DNA of 64,000 nucleotides from CTSoil-075 sp042610375 (lineage in GTDB: Bacteria > Bacillota > Negativicutes > DSM-13327): positions 62,001 through 126,000 of the forward strand of contig NZ_JBGJZL010000001.1 in NCBI RefSeq assembly GCF_042610375.1, written 5' to 3'. Both the position numbers and the translations under genes were made by a program. The notes under the pieces are model-generated. The model saw only the letters and a program-made list of their open reading frames with translations, ran no database searches and was not told the origin of the DNA. This document shows, piece by piece, positions 51,426-63,600 of the stretch. Position 1 is the stretch's first letter. Every line of letters begins with the position of its first letter.

Positions 51426-54400
51426 TTATTTGCTTAGGCATTCTTCCCACATACTACGATATTGCTGCTCTAACTCTCGCGTAAATTTAATTCCGTCCAA
51501 AAGAAGAGAACTAGGCAGCTGCTGACTCAGTTTTTCACGTACTCGTCGTAAGCCTTCTACATCAGTTGCCAAATTTACCGCAAGCTCAATATATTCCCTT
51601 TCATTGCTGGCAATCAATTCTGGCAGACCCGAGTAGTGTAGTAAACTGGTTCCTACCCTTGACACGTGACTATCACCAGTAAGGGTTATAACTGGCACTC
51701 CCATCCACAATGCTTCACATGTCGTCGTTGTGCCATTATAGGGAAATGAGTCCAAAGCAATATCAATTTCTTGGTACATATCCATATGACTACTATGATT
51801 GAATTGATACCCTTGCAAGATAATACGCCCTGAATCAACGCCTTGTGCTGCAAAAAATTCTTTGATTTGTACCTGCACAACCTGATCGGCATGCCCAATT
51901 GATTTTAGAATAAGCCGAGAATTGGGCACCCTTCGAAGAATATGACACCAAACATTGAGTACCTGAGAAGTAATTTTCGTTAAATTATTAAATGAACCAA
52001 AGGTCACTCGTCCACCATGCTTGGTATAAGGCAGGATGAGTTGTTCTGAACGAGCTACTTTCGGTGAGTAACTCAAAAAACAATTGGGCATTCGTATAAG
52101 TTTTTCCGTATAAAACTCCTGAGTCATACCTATCGGATCAGCATAGTGATCTGTAATCCGATAATCTATGGCCTTCATCCCAGTTGTATTGGGATATCCA
52201 AGCCAAGTGACCTGAATTGGTGCAGGCTTGTGAGCAAACATGAGTAACCTATGACCTGCGGTATGACCAGACAAATCGACCAAGATATCAATGCCCTCTT
52301 GGTGAATGTGCTGCGCTACTACCTCATCACGCAATTGACTAATATCTATCCACTGGCTTGCCAAGCTTTTAAACTGCTGTGAAACAGCATCCAGCACGTT
52401 TCCATTATTATATAAAAACACTTGAAAATTAGCGCGATCATAATGTTGCAAAACAGCCTGCATGAAATAGGCTACCGAATGTTCCCGAAAGTCAGCAGAA
52501 ACATAACCAATTTTTAGTACTTTATTAGTTTTAATCACTGTTGGATAAGTAAAATATTGTCGCAACGCATTAGCATGCCGCTCCCCCCAAGCACAATGTT
52601 CTTGAAAAATGACTTGATGGCTATAGGTTGGCAAACAATTCAATGTGGATAATAGATTGCTATGGTTTTCAATTAAAGTCGGGTTAAGCTCTGTGACTCT
52701 ACGATAATACTCTAATGCTCTTGTGCTATTACCACTCATCTTATAGGCAAATCCCAATCCTTGCAGAATTCCTGTATCTTGAGGATAAACGGTCAAACCT
52801 TTTTCCAGCAAGGTAATCGCTTGGCTGCATTTACCACATTGAGTAAAAAAATCACTGACTTCACAAATAAGATCCTTCGATTCTCCTGATAATTGCAAAG
52901 CCTGCTGATAAAGACTACTAGCTCTATCAGCCTGTCCCAAGCTTTTATAGCCACGTGCCAAATTAATATTAACGCCTAGATGATAGGGCCTAAGGTTATA
53001 CGCCTGTTCCAAATAAATTGTTGCCTGCTGAAGATCATATTTTTTTTGATATAATAATGCCGCATTATACAACGCTTCAAAATAACCAGGATCGATACCT
53101 ACAACTTGCTTGATGAGTGAAATACCGCCTTCAAGATCTCCCCTTTGCCCCATAATCAATCCCAAACCATGTAAGGCAACAGTTTCCTGTGGTTTTAGTT
53201 GAAGGACTTTTTCATAAAATACCTTGGCACTGGCAAAGTCACCAGCTGCTAGTGCAGCATTACCTTGTACTAATTCGTGTTCTAATTCCTTCACATCAAA
53301 GCTTGCACTGCTATCGTCAGGTAAAACCTCACCCATCCTATTTAAGTGTCGTTTCCACAATTTATGATATGTACCTTCAAGATTCTTAGTAAATGCTCTA
53401 GTCTGCATGAGGGGTGATGCCAACATTCGTGGGCGGAGTTTTTCCCTAATTTCTGTTAGCTCCCTACGATCACTTGCTAATGCTACTGCAATAGCCACAT
53501 ATTCATCAGCAGTAACGGCAATACACTCTGCTAGTCCCACATTTGATAGCAAACTCACACTCACTCGTGATACATGGGCACTGCCAGCCAATGTAACGAC
53601 GGGAACTCCCATCCACAGTGCCTCACAAGTCGTAGTTGTTCCATGATAAGGGTAGGTGTCTAAAGCAATATCCACCAAATGGTATTGTGCTAAATGTTCC
53701 TGATAAGAAGGGATTTGGCCAAGCATAATAATTCGTTCATTTTCGATCCCCATAGCATGGAACATCTCCAATGTCTTTTCTCTAACATAGGCATCAGCAA
53801 AGCCACTTGCTTTAATCAATAAACGAGAATGATCAACACTGTTTAAAATCTGTCCCCATAGTGAAATCACTTGATCTGATACTTTATTAAAATTATTAAA
53901 AGAACCAAAAGTGATATATTTTTTCTGCAAACAAGGTAATTCACTAACAGGCGGGCTATCTACTCTTGGAAGATAGCACAAAAAAGAATCCTTCAAACGT
54001 ATCAATTCTTCTGAATGAAAGACCTCTGTCATCCCTATTGGATCAGCATAATGATCCGTAAAGCGATAGTCCATAGCAGCAAGTCCCGTAGTATTTGGAT
54101 AACCAATCCATGTAATTTGTACAGGAGCTGCCTTTCTCGCAAATACCTGCATACGATTATCAGCCGTATGACCAGCTAAATCTACCAGAATATCAATCTC
54201 ATCTTTGACAATCAATTCATAGGTCTGTTCATCGGTCAAACGTGAAATATCTTGCCAACTATCAACTAGATTCCGAATTCTAGCCGTAGCCCCATCTGGA
54301 AATTTGACATCCGAATATAACACGACTTCAAATCTTTGTCGATCATACTCTTGCAAAATTCCCTCAATAAAAAAAGCAACTGAATGATTACGAAAATCAG

Positions 54401-57400
54401 GCGATACATATCCAATTTTCAGTCGTTGCTCCCTTTGCCCCTTATCTCGCTTTTTAACAGGCAAGGAACTCCCTGGGTATAATATAGATCCATGACAACG
54501 ATCCCACTGAAGATGTTCCTCATAGATCGCCTTTGAATCGATAGGATCTAAATAGGCCAATGCCAACAGAATGTTGCTATGTAATTTTGCCATATGAGGA
54601 TTGAGCTGAAGAGCCTTACGAAAATTCGCTAAGGTTTCTGCAGCTTTCCCCTGTTTGGCTAAACAACTGGCTAAATTGCAATAGGTAATGGCTTCATCAG
54701 GCTGAATTTCCAGTGCTTTTTCATAAGTTTCAATGGCTCTTGTGACATCGCCTGCTTCGGTAAACAAATTTCCCAACGTATTTAATAGATCAACTGCAGT
54801 TGGCATAATCACTAAAGCTCGTTCAAGATACTCTTGTGCCTCTTTGCGCTGCCCTCTCCCTTTATAAACACTGCCTAAGCTTCGTAAAGCTTCTAGGTTG
54901 TTGATATCAATCTTTAAAATTTCCTTTGACCATCGAATCACTTGTTCCCAATTACCATTTTCCTGACAAAGTTGTAAAAGTTGCAAATAAGCCGACAGAT
55001 AATCGGATTGAATTTCAACCGCTCTTTCGAGAAGTTGCACAGCCTCATTCTTCTTACCATTACTTCTAAGTAATATTGCAAAATTATGTAAAAGAGCATG
55101 GTTTTGTGGGTTAAGTTCAACAGCCCTTTGATAATGCTCTACGGCTTCTACGGACTGACCTACATGATGTAAGATAGCCCCTAAACTAGCATGGGCTTCT
55201 GGATGATTGGGTGCTAAAGCAATCACTTGCTGATACGCAGTGATAGCTTCCTGCCATTGCTGTTTATCTTTAAGATTGGTAGCAAGTTGATAATAAGCCA
55301 TCACATTGAACGAGTTGCTTCTCAATTCTTTCGTAACAGCTCCTCCTTCAATCCTTTGTCTGATCCGCTGCCCATCCGTTGCAGGATTTGCAATTAGCCA
55401 TTCTTGCCACATTTTTTTATACTCTATTTCAACATTGTTTGCCATATCCTTCCCATTAAGTAATGGTGATGCACTCATTTTTTGTCGTAAACCTTGACGT
55501 AAGGCAGCTAAGCGGGGTAAATCATTTACCAGATTGACAGCAAGATGAATATAGTCCCCTGGACTACTGGCTATCATCTCTGGTAAACCAACATTATGCA
55601 GCAAACTAACGCCTACACGTGATACATGACTTTTACCAGCCAAACAAATAACAGGTACCCCCATCCACAACGCATCGCATGTCGTCGTCGTCCCATGGTA
55701 AGGGAAGGTATCAAGAGCAATATCCACTTCATTGTAGTAATCGAAATGTTCTCGTATATTGCTACATCTTTCAGCAAAAATAATACGTTCTTCAGAAATT
55801 CCATGATCCTTAAACATGGATAGCAAATGCTGGCGTACACCGTCATCACCCAAGCCACGCGCTTTTAATAACAAACGTGAAGTAGGTACCCCTTGCAAAA
55901 TATAACTCCATAATGCAATCAATGGCTGTGTTATTTTAGCTAAGTTATTAAAGGATGCAAAAGTGACAAACCCTTTTGTCAATGCGGGAACTTGCGCAGG
56001 CTCGGCAATATCCTGCCGTGGCGTATAACACAAAAAAGTCTGTGGCAGCCGCAAGAGTCGCTCCGTATGCAGCATGTCCGTTTCCCCTATCGGGTCAGCT
56101 ATCGCATCGGTAAAACGATAGTCAATCTGAGACAATCCCGTAGTATTCGGGTAACCAATCCACGTAACCTGCACGGGTGCCGCTTTGAGGGCAAATAACG
56201 CTAAACGATTTTTTGAGCAATGACCAGCCAAATCAACTAGAATATCAATTTCATCCTGTCCAATCAACGCTTTTGCTTCATCATGGGTAAGATTTGAAAT
56301 ATCACGCCAACCATCAGTATGATTATGTAATCTAGCCGTTGTTTCATCAAAGTAATAAGGATGAGCACTATATAGAAAAATTTCAAAATCCTGATGATTA
56401 TGATTGATGAGTACAGCTTCAAAAAAATACATAACCGAATGGCTATAAAAATCAGGGGATACATAACCTATCTTTAGACGACGGCCTGATATCCGTTCAT
56501 TCGGAAAATCACTTGCTGATGCTACTACAGGAAATTTTCTGCCCCATTGTTCATGTTCAGCAAATATCGTCTGTGGACTAAAAGGTAAATAATTCATTGA
56601 TAATAAAATATTACTATCAATGGCTGTTATTCCATCAGTATTAACCATTTTAGCTTTTTGATAAAACTCTAATGCTTGGTCAGCTCGCCCCTGTGACAAA
56701 TAGGCATGTCCCAAATTATTGAGTAAAACGCAATTCATAGGTTGTTTTGCTAAAGCTTGTTCTAATACCCCTCTGCCTTCAGTGATACGCCCTCTGTCTA
56801 ATAAAAGATTTCCCAAATTATTTGCCGCTTCAATCATTTCTGGGATAAGTGCTAATGCTTGTTGATAAACATGAATGGCTTCATCCCAACGAGTAAGCTT
56901 TTCATAGGCAAGACCTAGAAAATTATATGCTTTAGCGTTATTTGGCTCATAAGCAATTGCCATCTTTAAGTGAATAACAGCTTCTTCATAATTACCTTGC
57001 CGCTCATATAATGACCCTAGGTTACAAAGTGCTTCCACATAATCAGGTTTCATCTTGATAGCTTTTTGATAGGCAACTACCGCTTCCCCATTTCTACCTA
57101 GCTTTTCAAGAGCCACAGCTTTATTATTATATAAAATCCCATCATTAGGATTTTGTAGTAATGCAGTTTCAAAAGAGGTCAACGCCTCTTTATAATTTTG
57201 TTTTAGAAAAAATACGCACCCCAATAGGTATAAGACTTGAGAATTTTGTGAATAATTTTGTTCAAGATGACGCAATAGCCCCATTGCCTCATCAAGCTTG
57301 CCATCTTGTAAAAATTGTTTGACTTGTGCGAAATCGCGCTGTTCTTTTCCGACCTCCTGCACCTGACCATGTGCAGGTAGTTTAGTGTGCGATTGATTTT

Positions 57401-57437
57401 GTTGCTTCTTTTTTGCATTTTTAGTAGCTCGTTTCAT
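51426..57437 (-). CDS. Giant protein with three tandem TPR + GT41 (OGT-like) modules
   Basis: A 2003-residue protein with no signal peptide, so cytoplasmic. It has three repeats of a TPR array plus a GT41 catalytic domain: TPR about 38-300, GT41-1 about 319-680; TPR about 700-990, GT41-2 about 1004-1365; TPR about 1400-1620, GT41-3 about 1639-2003. Each catalytic module opens with KIGYVSPDF or KIGYVSADF, followed by a conserved His (YSHSV, RNHSV, REHSV). Each has FGSFNN or FASFNN with a Lys (NNLAKI, NNFNKV, NNLTKI). Each ends with the nucleotide-sugar pocket YHGTTTTC or YNGTTTTC and VSRV. All three look complete. GT41 includes O-GlcNAc transferase and the bacterial HMW1C-type protein glycosyltransferase. 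The ATG follows AGGGGGAG. Confidence 0.93.
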   Translation of the reverse strand: MKRATKNAKKKQQNQSHTKLPAHGQVQEVGKEQRDFAQVKQFLQDGKLDEAMGLLRHLEQNYSQNSQVLYLLGCVFFLKQNYKEALTSFETALLQNPNDGILYNNKAVALEKLGRNGEAVVAYQKAIKMKPDYVEALCNLGSLYERQGNYEEAVIHLKMAIAYEPNNAKAYNFLGLAYEKLTRWDEAIHVYQQALALIPEMIEAANNLGNLLLDRGRITEGRGVLEQALAKQPMNCVLLNNLGHAYLSQGRADQALEFYQKAKMVNTDGITAIDSNILLSMNYLPFSPQTIFAEHEQWGRKFPVVASASDFPNERISGRRLKIGYVSPDFYSHSVMYFFEAVLINHNHQDFEIFLYSAHPYYFDETTARLHNHTDGWRDISNLTHDEAKALIGQDEIDILVDLAGHCSKNRLALFALKAAPVQVTWIGYPNTTGLSQIDYRFTDAIADPIGETDMLHTERLLRLPQTFLCYTPRQDIAEPAQVPALTKGFVTFASFNNLAKITQPLIALWSYILQGVPTSRLLLKARGLGDDGVRQHLLSMFKDHGISEERIIFAERCSNIREHFDYYNEVDIALDTFPYHGTTTTCDALWMGVPVICLAGKSHVSRVGVSLLHNVGLPEMIASSPGDYIHLAVNLVNDLPRLAALRQGLRQKMSASPLLNGKDMANNVEIEYKKMWQEWLIANPATDGQRIRQRIEGGAVTKELRSNSFNVMAYYQLATNLKDKQQWQEAITAYQQVIALAPNHPEAHASLGAILHHVGQSVEAVEHYQRAVELNPQNHALLHNFAILLRSNGKKNEAVQLLERAVEIQSDYLSAYLQLLQLCQENGNWEQVIRWSKEILKIDINNLEALRSLGSVYKGRGQRKEAQEYLERALVIMPTAVDLLNTLGNLFTEAGDVTRAIETYEKALEIQPDEAITYCNLASCLAKQGKAAETLANFRKALQLNPHMAKLHSNILLALAYLDPIDSKAIYEEHLQWDRCHGSILYPGSSLPVKKRDKGQREQRLKIGYVSPDFRNHSVAFFIEGILQEYDRQRFEVVLYSDVKFPDGATARIRNLVDSWQDISRLTDEQTYELIVKDEIDILVDLAGHTADNRMQVFARKAAPVQITWIGYPNTTGLAAMDYRFTDHYADPIGMTEVFHSEELIRLKDSFLCYLPRVDSPPVSELPCLQKKYITFGSFNNFNKVSDQVISLWGQILNSVDHSRLLIKASGFADAYVREKTLEMFHAMGIENERIIMLGQIPSYQEHLAQYHLVDIALDTYPYHGTTTTCEALWMGVPVVTLAGSAHVSRVSVSLLSNVGLAECIAVTADEYVAIAVALASDRRELTEIREKLRPRMLASPLMQTRAFTKNLEGTYHKLWKRHLNRMGEVLPDDSSASFDVKELEHELVQGNAALAAGDFASAKVFYEKVLQLKPQETVALHGLGLIMGQRGDLEGGISLIKQVVGIDPGYFEALYNAALLYQKKYDLQQATIYLEQAYNLRPYHLGVNINLARGYKSLGQADRASSLYQQALQLSGESKDLICEVSDFFTQCGKCSQAITLLEKGLTVYPQDTGILQGLGFAYKMSGNSTRALEYYRRVTELNPTLIENHSNLLSTLNCLPTYSHQVIFQEHCAWGERHANALRQYFTYPTVIKTNKVLKIGYVSADFREHSVAYFMQAVLQHYDRANFQVFLYNNGNVLDAVSQQFKSLASQWIDISQLRDEVVAQHIHQEGIDILVDLSGHTAGHRLLMFAHKPAPIQVTWLGYPNTTGMKAIDYRITDHYADPIGMTQEFYTEKLIRMPNCFLSYSPKVARSEQLILPYTKHGGRVTFGSFNNLTKITSQVLNVWCHILRRVPNSRLILKSIGHADQVVQVQIKEFFAAQGVDSGRIILQGYQFNHSSHMDMYQEIDIALDSFPYNGTTTTCEALWMGVPVITLTGDSHVSRVGTSLLHYSGLPELIASNEREYIELAVNLATDVEGLRRVREKLSQQLPSSLLLDGIKFTRELEQQYRSMWEECLSK

Positions 57438-57653
57438 CGTCTCCCCCTAATCAACCTGCGAATTTTATCCCACGTTACTAATACATATTCTACAAAGATT
57501 CTACAAAGTTAGACTCATATCCTGCTACCATTTTTTTCATTTTTTACACTAATTTTAAATTTAGAAAGACAGTATTCACTATATAAAAGGTCACAACCGT
57601 AACGATTGTGACCTTTTACTATACTATTGAAGATTAGCTACATAGACAAGTCA
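57438..57653 (-). promoter_or_regulatory. Intergenic region upstream of the glycosylation operon
   Basis: This 216-base gap holds the terminator of the repeat-protein gene and then about 145 bases ahead of the GT41 gene. It probably carries the promoter of the long operon. TTTGTAGAA is repeated in tandem about 10 bases apart on the minus strand, and a T/A-rich ATATGTATTAG follows. I could not choose a single promoter. Confidence 0.35.
57585..57617 (-). terminator. Terminator of the giant repeat-protein gene
   Basis: AAAAGGTCACAA and TTGTGACCTTTT form a perfect 12-base stem around a nine-base loop, flanked by A and T runs. It lies 37 bases after the repeat-protein stop codon. Confidence 0.85.
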
Positions 57654-60600
57654 TTAAGCCCATGAACTGCCAGTCCAGAACATAGTATGTGCACTATTCT
57701 TATCATTTAGATGCATACCAGTATGGGTGAAATTATTGTATCCCCAAAATTGATCGCCACCCACTAAATTGATACTTCCCAGATTGGCCGACGTACCACT
57801 AAAGCTAATTGTCAGATCGCCATTAGTCTGTTGCACCGTATTGAGAGTATAGCTTGCATTTGTACTGCCATCATAGTTAAAGCTTAACTTAGTGAAGTCA
57901 GTACCTCCACCGCCATAACCAACTATATTAATCGTGCTTAAATCCAAATGGGATGACACTCCAGACTGATAACCAAAGTTTACATTTACCGCACTCGTAC
58001 CCCAGTAACCAGTGTTAAAGCTGACAGCATCCACGCCACCAGAGAAGGTTGTGAAATTAACGGATGTAACTCCAGCATTCACTTGTACATAATCAGCACC
58101 TGTACTACCAATCACTTTTTCAAAATTGGTAAATCCTGTACCATAACCACTGTTAAAGTTAATGGAAGACGCATTCGCCATAATTAAAGTGTCAATGCCA
58201 CTGCCACCATTAATACTGCTAAAGTTAGTTGCACCTGTCCAAACAAAGGTATCATTACCAGATCCTAAATCAATACTCGTATAACTACTCGAAGTTTTTA
58301 ACCAATCAGCTCCAGAACTACCAGTCACACCTTCAAAACTAGTAAAGGTTGTACCATAACCGGTTGTCAAATCAATGGATGTCGCTTTGGAGAATACTAA
58401 GGTATCCGTACCGCTACCACCACTGATGCTTGTAAATTTCGTCTCACCATTCCAAGTCATGGTATCATTACCAAGTCCAAGGTCAATACTCGCAAATTGA
58501 GTCGTGGCTGTAATATTATCAGCCTGTGAACTACCAGTCAATGCTTCAAAGTTCTTAAATACGGTTCCAGCACCTTTCGTAAAGTCCACTGTCGTTGCTG
58601 CTGAGAATACTAAGGTATCAGTACCTGTACCAGCATCTACGAACGTGAAGCCACTTACACCATTCCACGTAAACTGGTCATTACCAAGACCAAGATCGAT
58701 TTTTCCATACTGGGTATTTGCCGTTACAAAGTCATTGCCTGTGGAACCTGTTAATGCCTCGAAATTACTAAATTTCGTACCATAACCACTGGTCAGGTCT
58801 AGCGTTGCACCACTTGCCATCACTAAAGTATCTGTACCGCTACCACCGCTAATGCTCGTAAAGTTCGTAGCACCAGCCCAGGTAAAGATATCATTACCTC
58901 CTGACAGATCCACGGTTGTAAAGTTAGTCGTTGCTTTAACAATATCTGCTGTAGAACTACCAATCAACGTCTCGAAATTGCTAAAGACAGTGCCATAACC
59001 TGCAACTAAGTCTAAGGTAACACTCTTACCTAAAATCAAGGTGTCTGTGCCACTACCACCGCTAACACTTGTAAACTTCGTCTCACCATTCCACGTTATG
59101 GTATCATTACCAAGTCCGAGGTCAATACTACCAAATTGAGTGGTTGCTGTAATCGTATCGGCCCCAGAACTACCAGTCAATGCTTCGAAGTTCTTAAATA
59201 CGGTACCAGCACCCTTAGTAAAATCTACTGTCGTTGCTACTGAAAATACTAAGGTATCAGTACCAGTGCCAGCATCTACCAAAGTGAAACCACTTACACC
59301 ATTCCATGTGAAAGTATCATTGCCTATACCAAGATCGATTTTAGCATACTGAGTATTCGCCGTTACAAAGTCATTGCCTGATGAACCTGTTAATGCTTCA
59401 AAATTACTAAATTTCGTACCATAACCACTGGTCAGGTCTAGCGTTGCACCAGTTGCCATCACTAAGGTATCTATGCCGCTACCACCGCTAATGCTCGTAA
59501 AGTTCGTAGCACCTGCCCAGGTAAAGGCATCATTGCCGCCTGACAGATCCACGGTTGTAAAGTTAGTCGTTACTTTAACAATATCGGCTGTCGAACTACC
59601 GATCAACGTCTCGAAATTACTAAAGACAGTGCCATAACCTGCAACTAAGTCTAAGGTAACACTCTTACCTAAAATCAAGGTGTCTGTACCACTACCACCG
59701 CTAACACTTGTAAACTTCGTCTCACCATTCCACGTTATGGTATCATTACCAAGTCCGAGGTCAATACTACCAAATTGGGTTGTTGCTGTAATGGTATCGG
59801 CCCCAGAACTACCAGTCAATGCTTCGAAGTTCTTAAATACGGTACCAGCACCCTTAGTAAAGTCTACTGTCGTTGCGGCTGAGAATACTAAGGTATCAGT
59901 ACCTGTACCAGCATCTACTAAAGTGAAACCACTTACACCATTCCATGTGAAAGTATCATTCCCTGCACCAAGATCGATTTTCGCATACTGGGTATTTGCT
60001 GTTACAAAGTCATTGCCTGAGGAACCTGTTAATGCCTCAAAATTACTAAATTTCGTACCATAACCACTGGTCAGATCCAGAGTTGTGCCACTTGCCATGA
60101 CTAAGGTATCCGTACCGCTCCCACCACTAATACTCGTAAAGTTCGTAGCACCTGCCCAGGTAAAGGTATCATTGCCACCACCCAAATCGACTGTTGTGAA
60201 GTTAGTCGTCGCTCTAACAATATCTGCCAATGAACTACCAATTAAGGTCTCGAAATTACTAAAGACTGTGCCATAACCTGAAACTAAGTCGAGGGTTGCA
60301 CTCTTACCTAAAATCAAGGTATCTGTACCACTACCACCATTAACACTTGTAAACTTCGTCTCACCATTCCACGTCATGGTATCATTACCAAGTCCAAGGT
60401 CAATACTACCAAATTGGGTCGTAGCTGTAATGGTATCAGCTTGAGAACTGCCCGTTAATGCTTCAAAATTCTTAAATACGGTACCAGCACCCTTAGTGAA
60501 GTCTACTGTCGTTGCGGCTGAGAATACTAAGGTATCACTGCCACTGCTAGCATCGACTAAGGTGAAGCCGGTTACACCGTTCCAAGTGAATTGGTCATTA

Positions 60601-63600
60601 CCAAGAGCAAGATCGATTTTTCCATACTGGGTCGTTGCTGTTACAAAGTCATTGCCTGAGGAACCTGTCAATGCTTCAAAATTACTAAATTTCGTACCAT
60701 AACCACTGGTCAAATCCAGCGTTGCACCAGTTGCCATCACTAAGGTATCTATACCGCTACCACCGCTAATGCTCGTAAAGTTCGTCGCACCCGCCCAGGT
60801 AAAGCTATCATTGCCTCCACCCAAATCCACTGTCGTGAAATTGGTCGTTGCTTTAACAATATCGACCAATGAACTACCGATTAGGGTTTCAAAGTTACTA
60901 AAGACTGTGCCATAACCAGAAACTAAATCGAGGGTTGTACTCTTACCTAAAATCAAGGTATCTGTACCACTGCCACCACTAACACTTGTAAACTTTGTCT
61001 CACCATTCCACGTCATGGTATCATTGCCAAGTCCAAGGTCAATACTCCCGAATTGGGTTGTAGCCGTGATGGTATCAGCCCCAGAACTACCAGTCAGTAC
61101 TTCAAAGTTCTTGAATGCTGTACCAGTACCTTTCGTAAAGTCCACTGTCGTTGCGGCTGAGAATACTAAGGTATCAGTACCTGTACTAGCATCGACCAAG
61201 GCAAAACCGCTTACACCGTTCCAAGTGAACTGGTCATTACCAAGACCAAGATCGATTTTCCCATACTGGGTATTTGCCGTTACAAAGTCATTGCCTGAGG
61301 AACCTGTTAATGCCTCAAAATTACTAAATTTCGTACCATAACCACTGGTCAGATCCAGAGTTGTGCCACTTGCCATGACTAAGGTATCCGTACCGCTCCC
61401 ACCACTAATACTCGTAAAGTTCGTCGCACCAGCCCAAGTAAAGCTATCATTACCACCACCTAAATCTACTGTCGTGAAATTGGTCGCAGCTTTGACATTA
61501 TCTGCCAACGAACTACCGATCAGGGTTTCAAAGTTACTAAAGATAGTGCCATAACCTGCAACTAAATCGAGAGTTGTACTCTTACCTAAAATCAAGGTAT
61601 CTGTTCCACTACCACCACTAACACTTGTAAACTTCGTCTCACCATTCCATGTCATGGTATCGTTACCAAGTCCGAGGTCAATACTCGCGAATTGAGTCGT
61701 GGCTGTAATGGTATCGGCTTGAGAACTACCAGTCAAGGCTTCGAAATTCTTGAATGCTGTACCAGCATCTTTCGTAAAGTCCACCGTCGTTGCCGCCGAG
61801 AATACTAAAGTATCAGTACCTGTACCAGCATCTACCAAAGTGAAACCACTTACACCATTCCACGTGAAAGTATCATTCCCCATACCAAGATCTACTTTAG
61901 CATACTGGGTCGTTGCTGTGACATAGTCATTGCCTGAGGAACCTGTTAAGGCTTCAAAATTACTAAATTTCGTACCATAACCACTGGTCAGATCCAGAGT
62001 TGTGCCACTTGCCATGACTAAGGTATCGGTACCGCTACCACCGCTAATGCTCGTAAAGTTCGTCGCACCACCCCAGGTAAAGTTATCATTACCGCCACCT
62101 AAATCTACTGTCGTGAAATTGGTTGTAGCTTTGACATTATCCGCTAATGAGCTACCGATCAGGGTTTCAAAGTTACTAAAGATAGTGCCATAACCTGCAA
62201 CTAAGTCGAGGGTTGTACTCTTACCTAAAATCAAGGTATCTGTGCCACTGCCACCACTAACATTTGTAAACTTCGTCTCGCCATTCCACGTCATGGTGTC
62301 ATTACCAAGTCCAAGGTCAATACTACCGAATTGGGTTGTTGCGGTAATAGCATCAGCTTGAGAACTACCAGTCAATACCTCGAAATTCTTAAATACCGTA
62401 CCAGCGCCTTTCGTAAAGTCTACCGTTGTTGCGGATGAGAATACTAAGGTATCTGTACCTGAACTTCCATCGACTAAAGTGAAACCACTCACACCATTCC
62501 AAGTGAAAGTATCATTCCCTATACCAAGATCGATTTTTCCATACTGGGTATTTGCTGTGACATAGTCATTGCCTGAGGAACCTGTTAATGCCTCGAAATT
62601 ACTAAATTTTGTACCATAACCACTGGTCAAATCTAGAGTTGTACCATTTGCCATCACTAAGGTATCTGTACCACTACCACCGCTAATGCTCGTAAAGTTC
62701 GTCACACCTGCCCAAGTAAAGCTATCATTGCCACCACCCAAATCCACTGTCGTGAAATTAGTTGTAGCTTTGACATTATCCGCTAATGAGCTACCGATCA
62801 GGGTTTCAAAGTTGCTAAAGACAGTGCCATAACCAGACACTAAATCGAGGGTTGTACCTTTAGCCAAAACCAGAGTATCCGTACCACTACCGCCACTGAT
62901 GCTGGTGAATTTCGTTTCACCATTCCATGTCATGGTATCATTGCCAAGTCCAAGGTCAATACTTGCAAATTGAGTGGTCGCTGTAATAGTATCCGCTTGT
63001 GAACTGGCAGTCAACGTTTCAAAGTTCTTAAATACGGTACCAGCACTCTTAGTAAAGTCTACCGTCGTTGCTGCTGAGAATACTAAGGTATCACTGCCAC
63101 TGCTAGCATCGACTAAGGTGAAACCACTCACGCCATTCCACGTGAATTGGTCATTACCAAGACCAAGATCTACTTTAGCATACTGGGTTGTTGCCGTTAC
63201 AAAGTCATTGCCTGAAGAACCTGTCAATGACTCAAAATTACTAAATTTTGTACCATAGCCACTAGTCAGATCTAGTGTCCCACCACTTGCCATGACTAAG
63301 GTATCCGTACCGCTACCACCGCTAATGCTCGTAAAGTTCGTAGCACCTGCCCAGGTAAAGTTATCATTACCACCACCCAAATCCACTGTCGTGAAATTGG
63401 TTGTTGCTTTCACATTATCCGTCAATGAACTACCGATTAGAGTTTCAAAATTACTAAAGACTGTACCATAACCTGCAACTAAGTCGAGGGTTGTACTCTT
63501 ACCTAAAATCAGGGTATCTGTACCACTACCACCGCTAACACTTGTAAACTTCGTCTCGCCATTCCACGTTATGGTGTCATTACCAAGTCCAAGGTCAATA

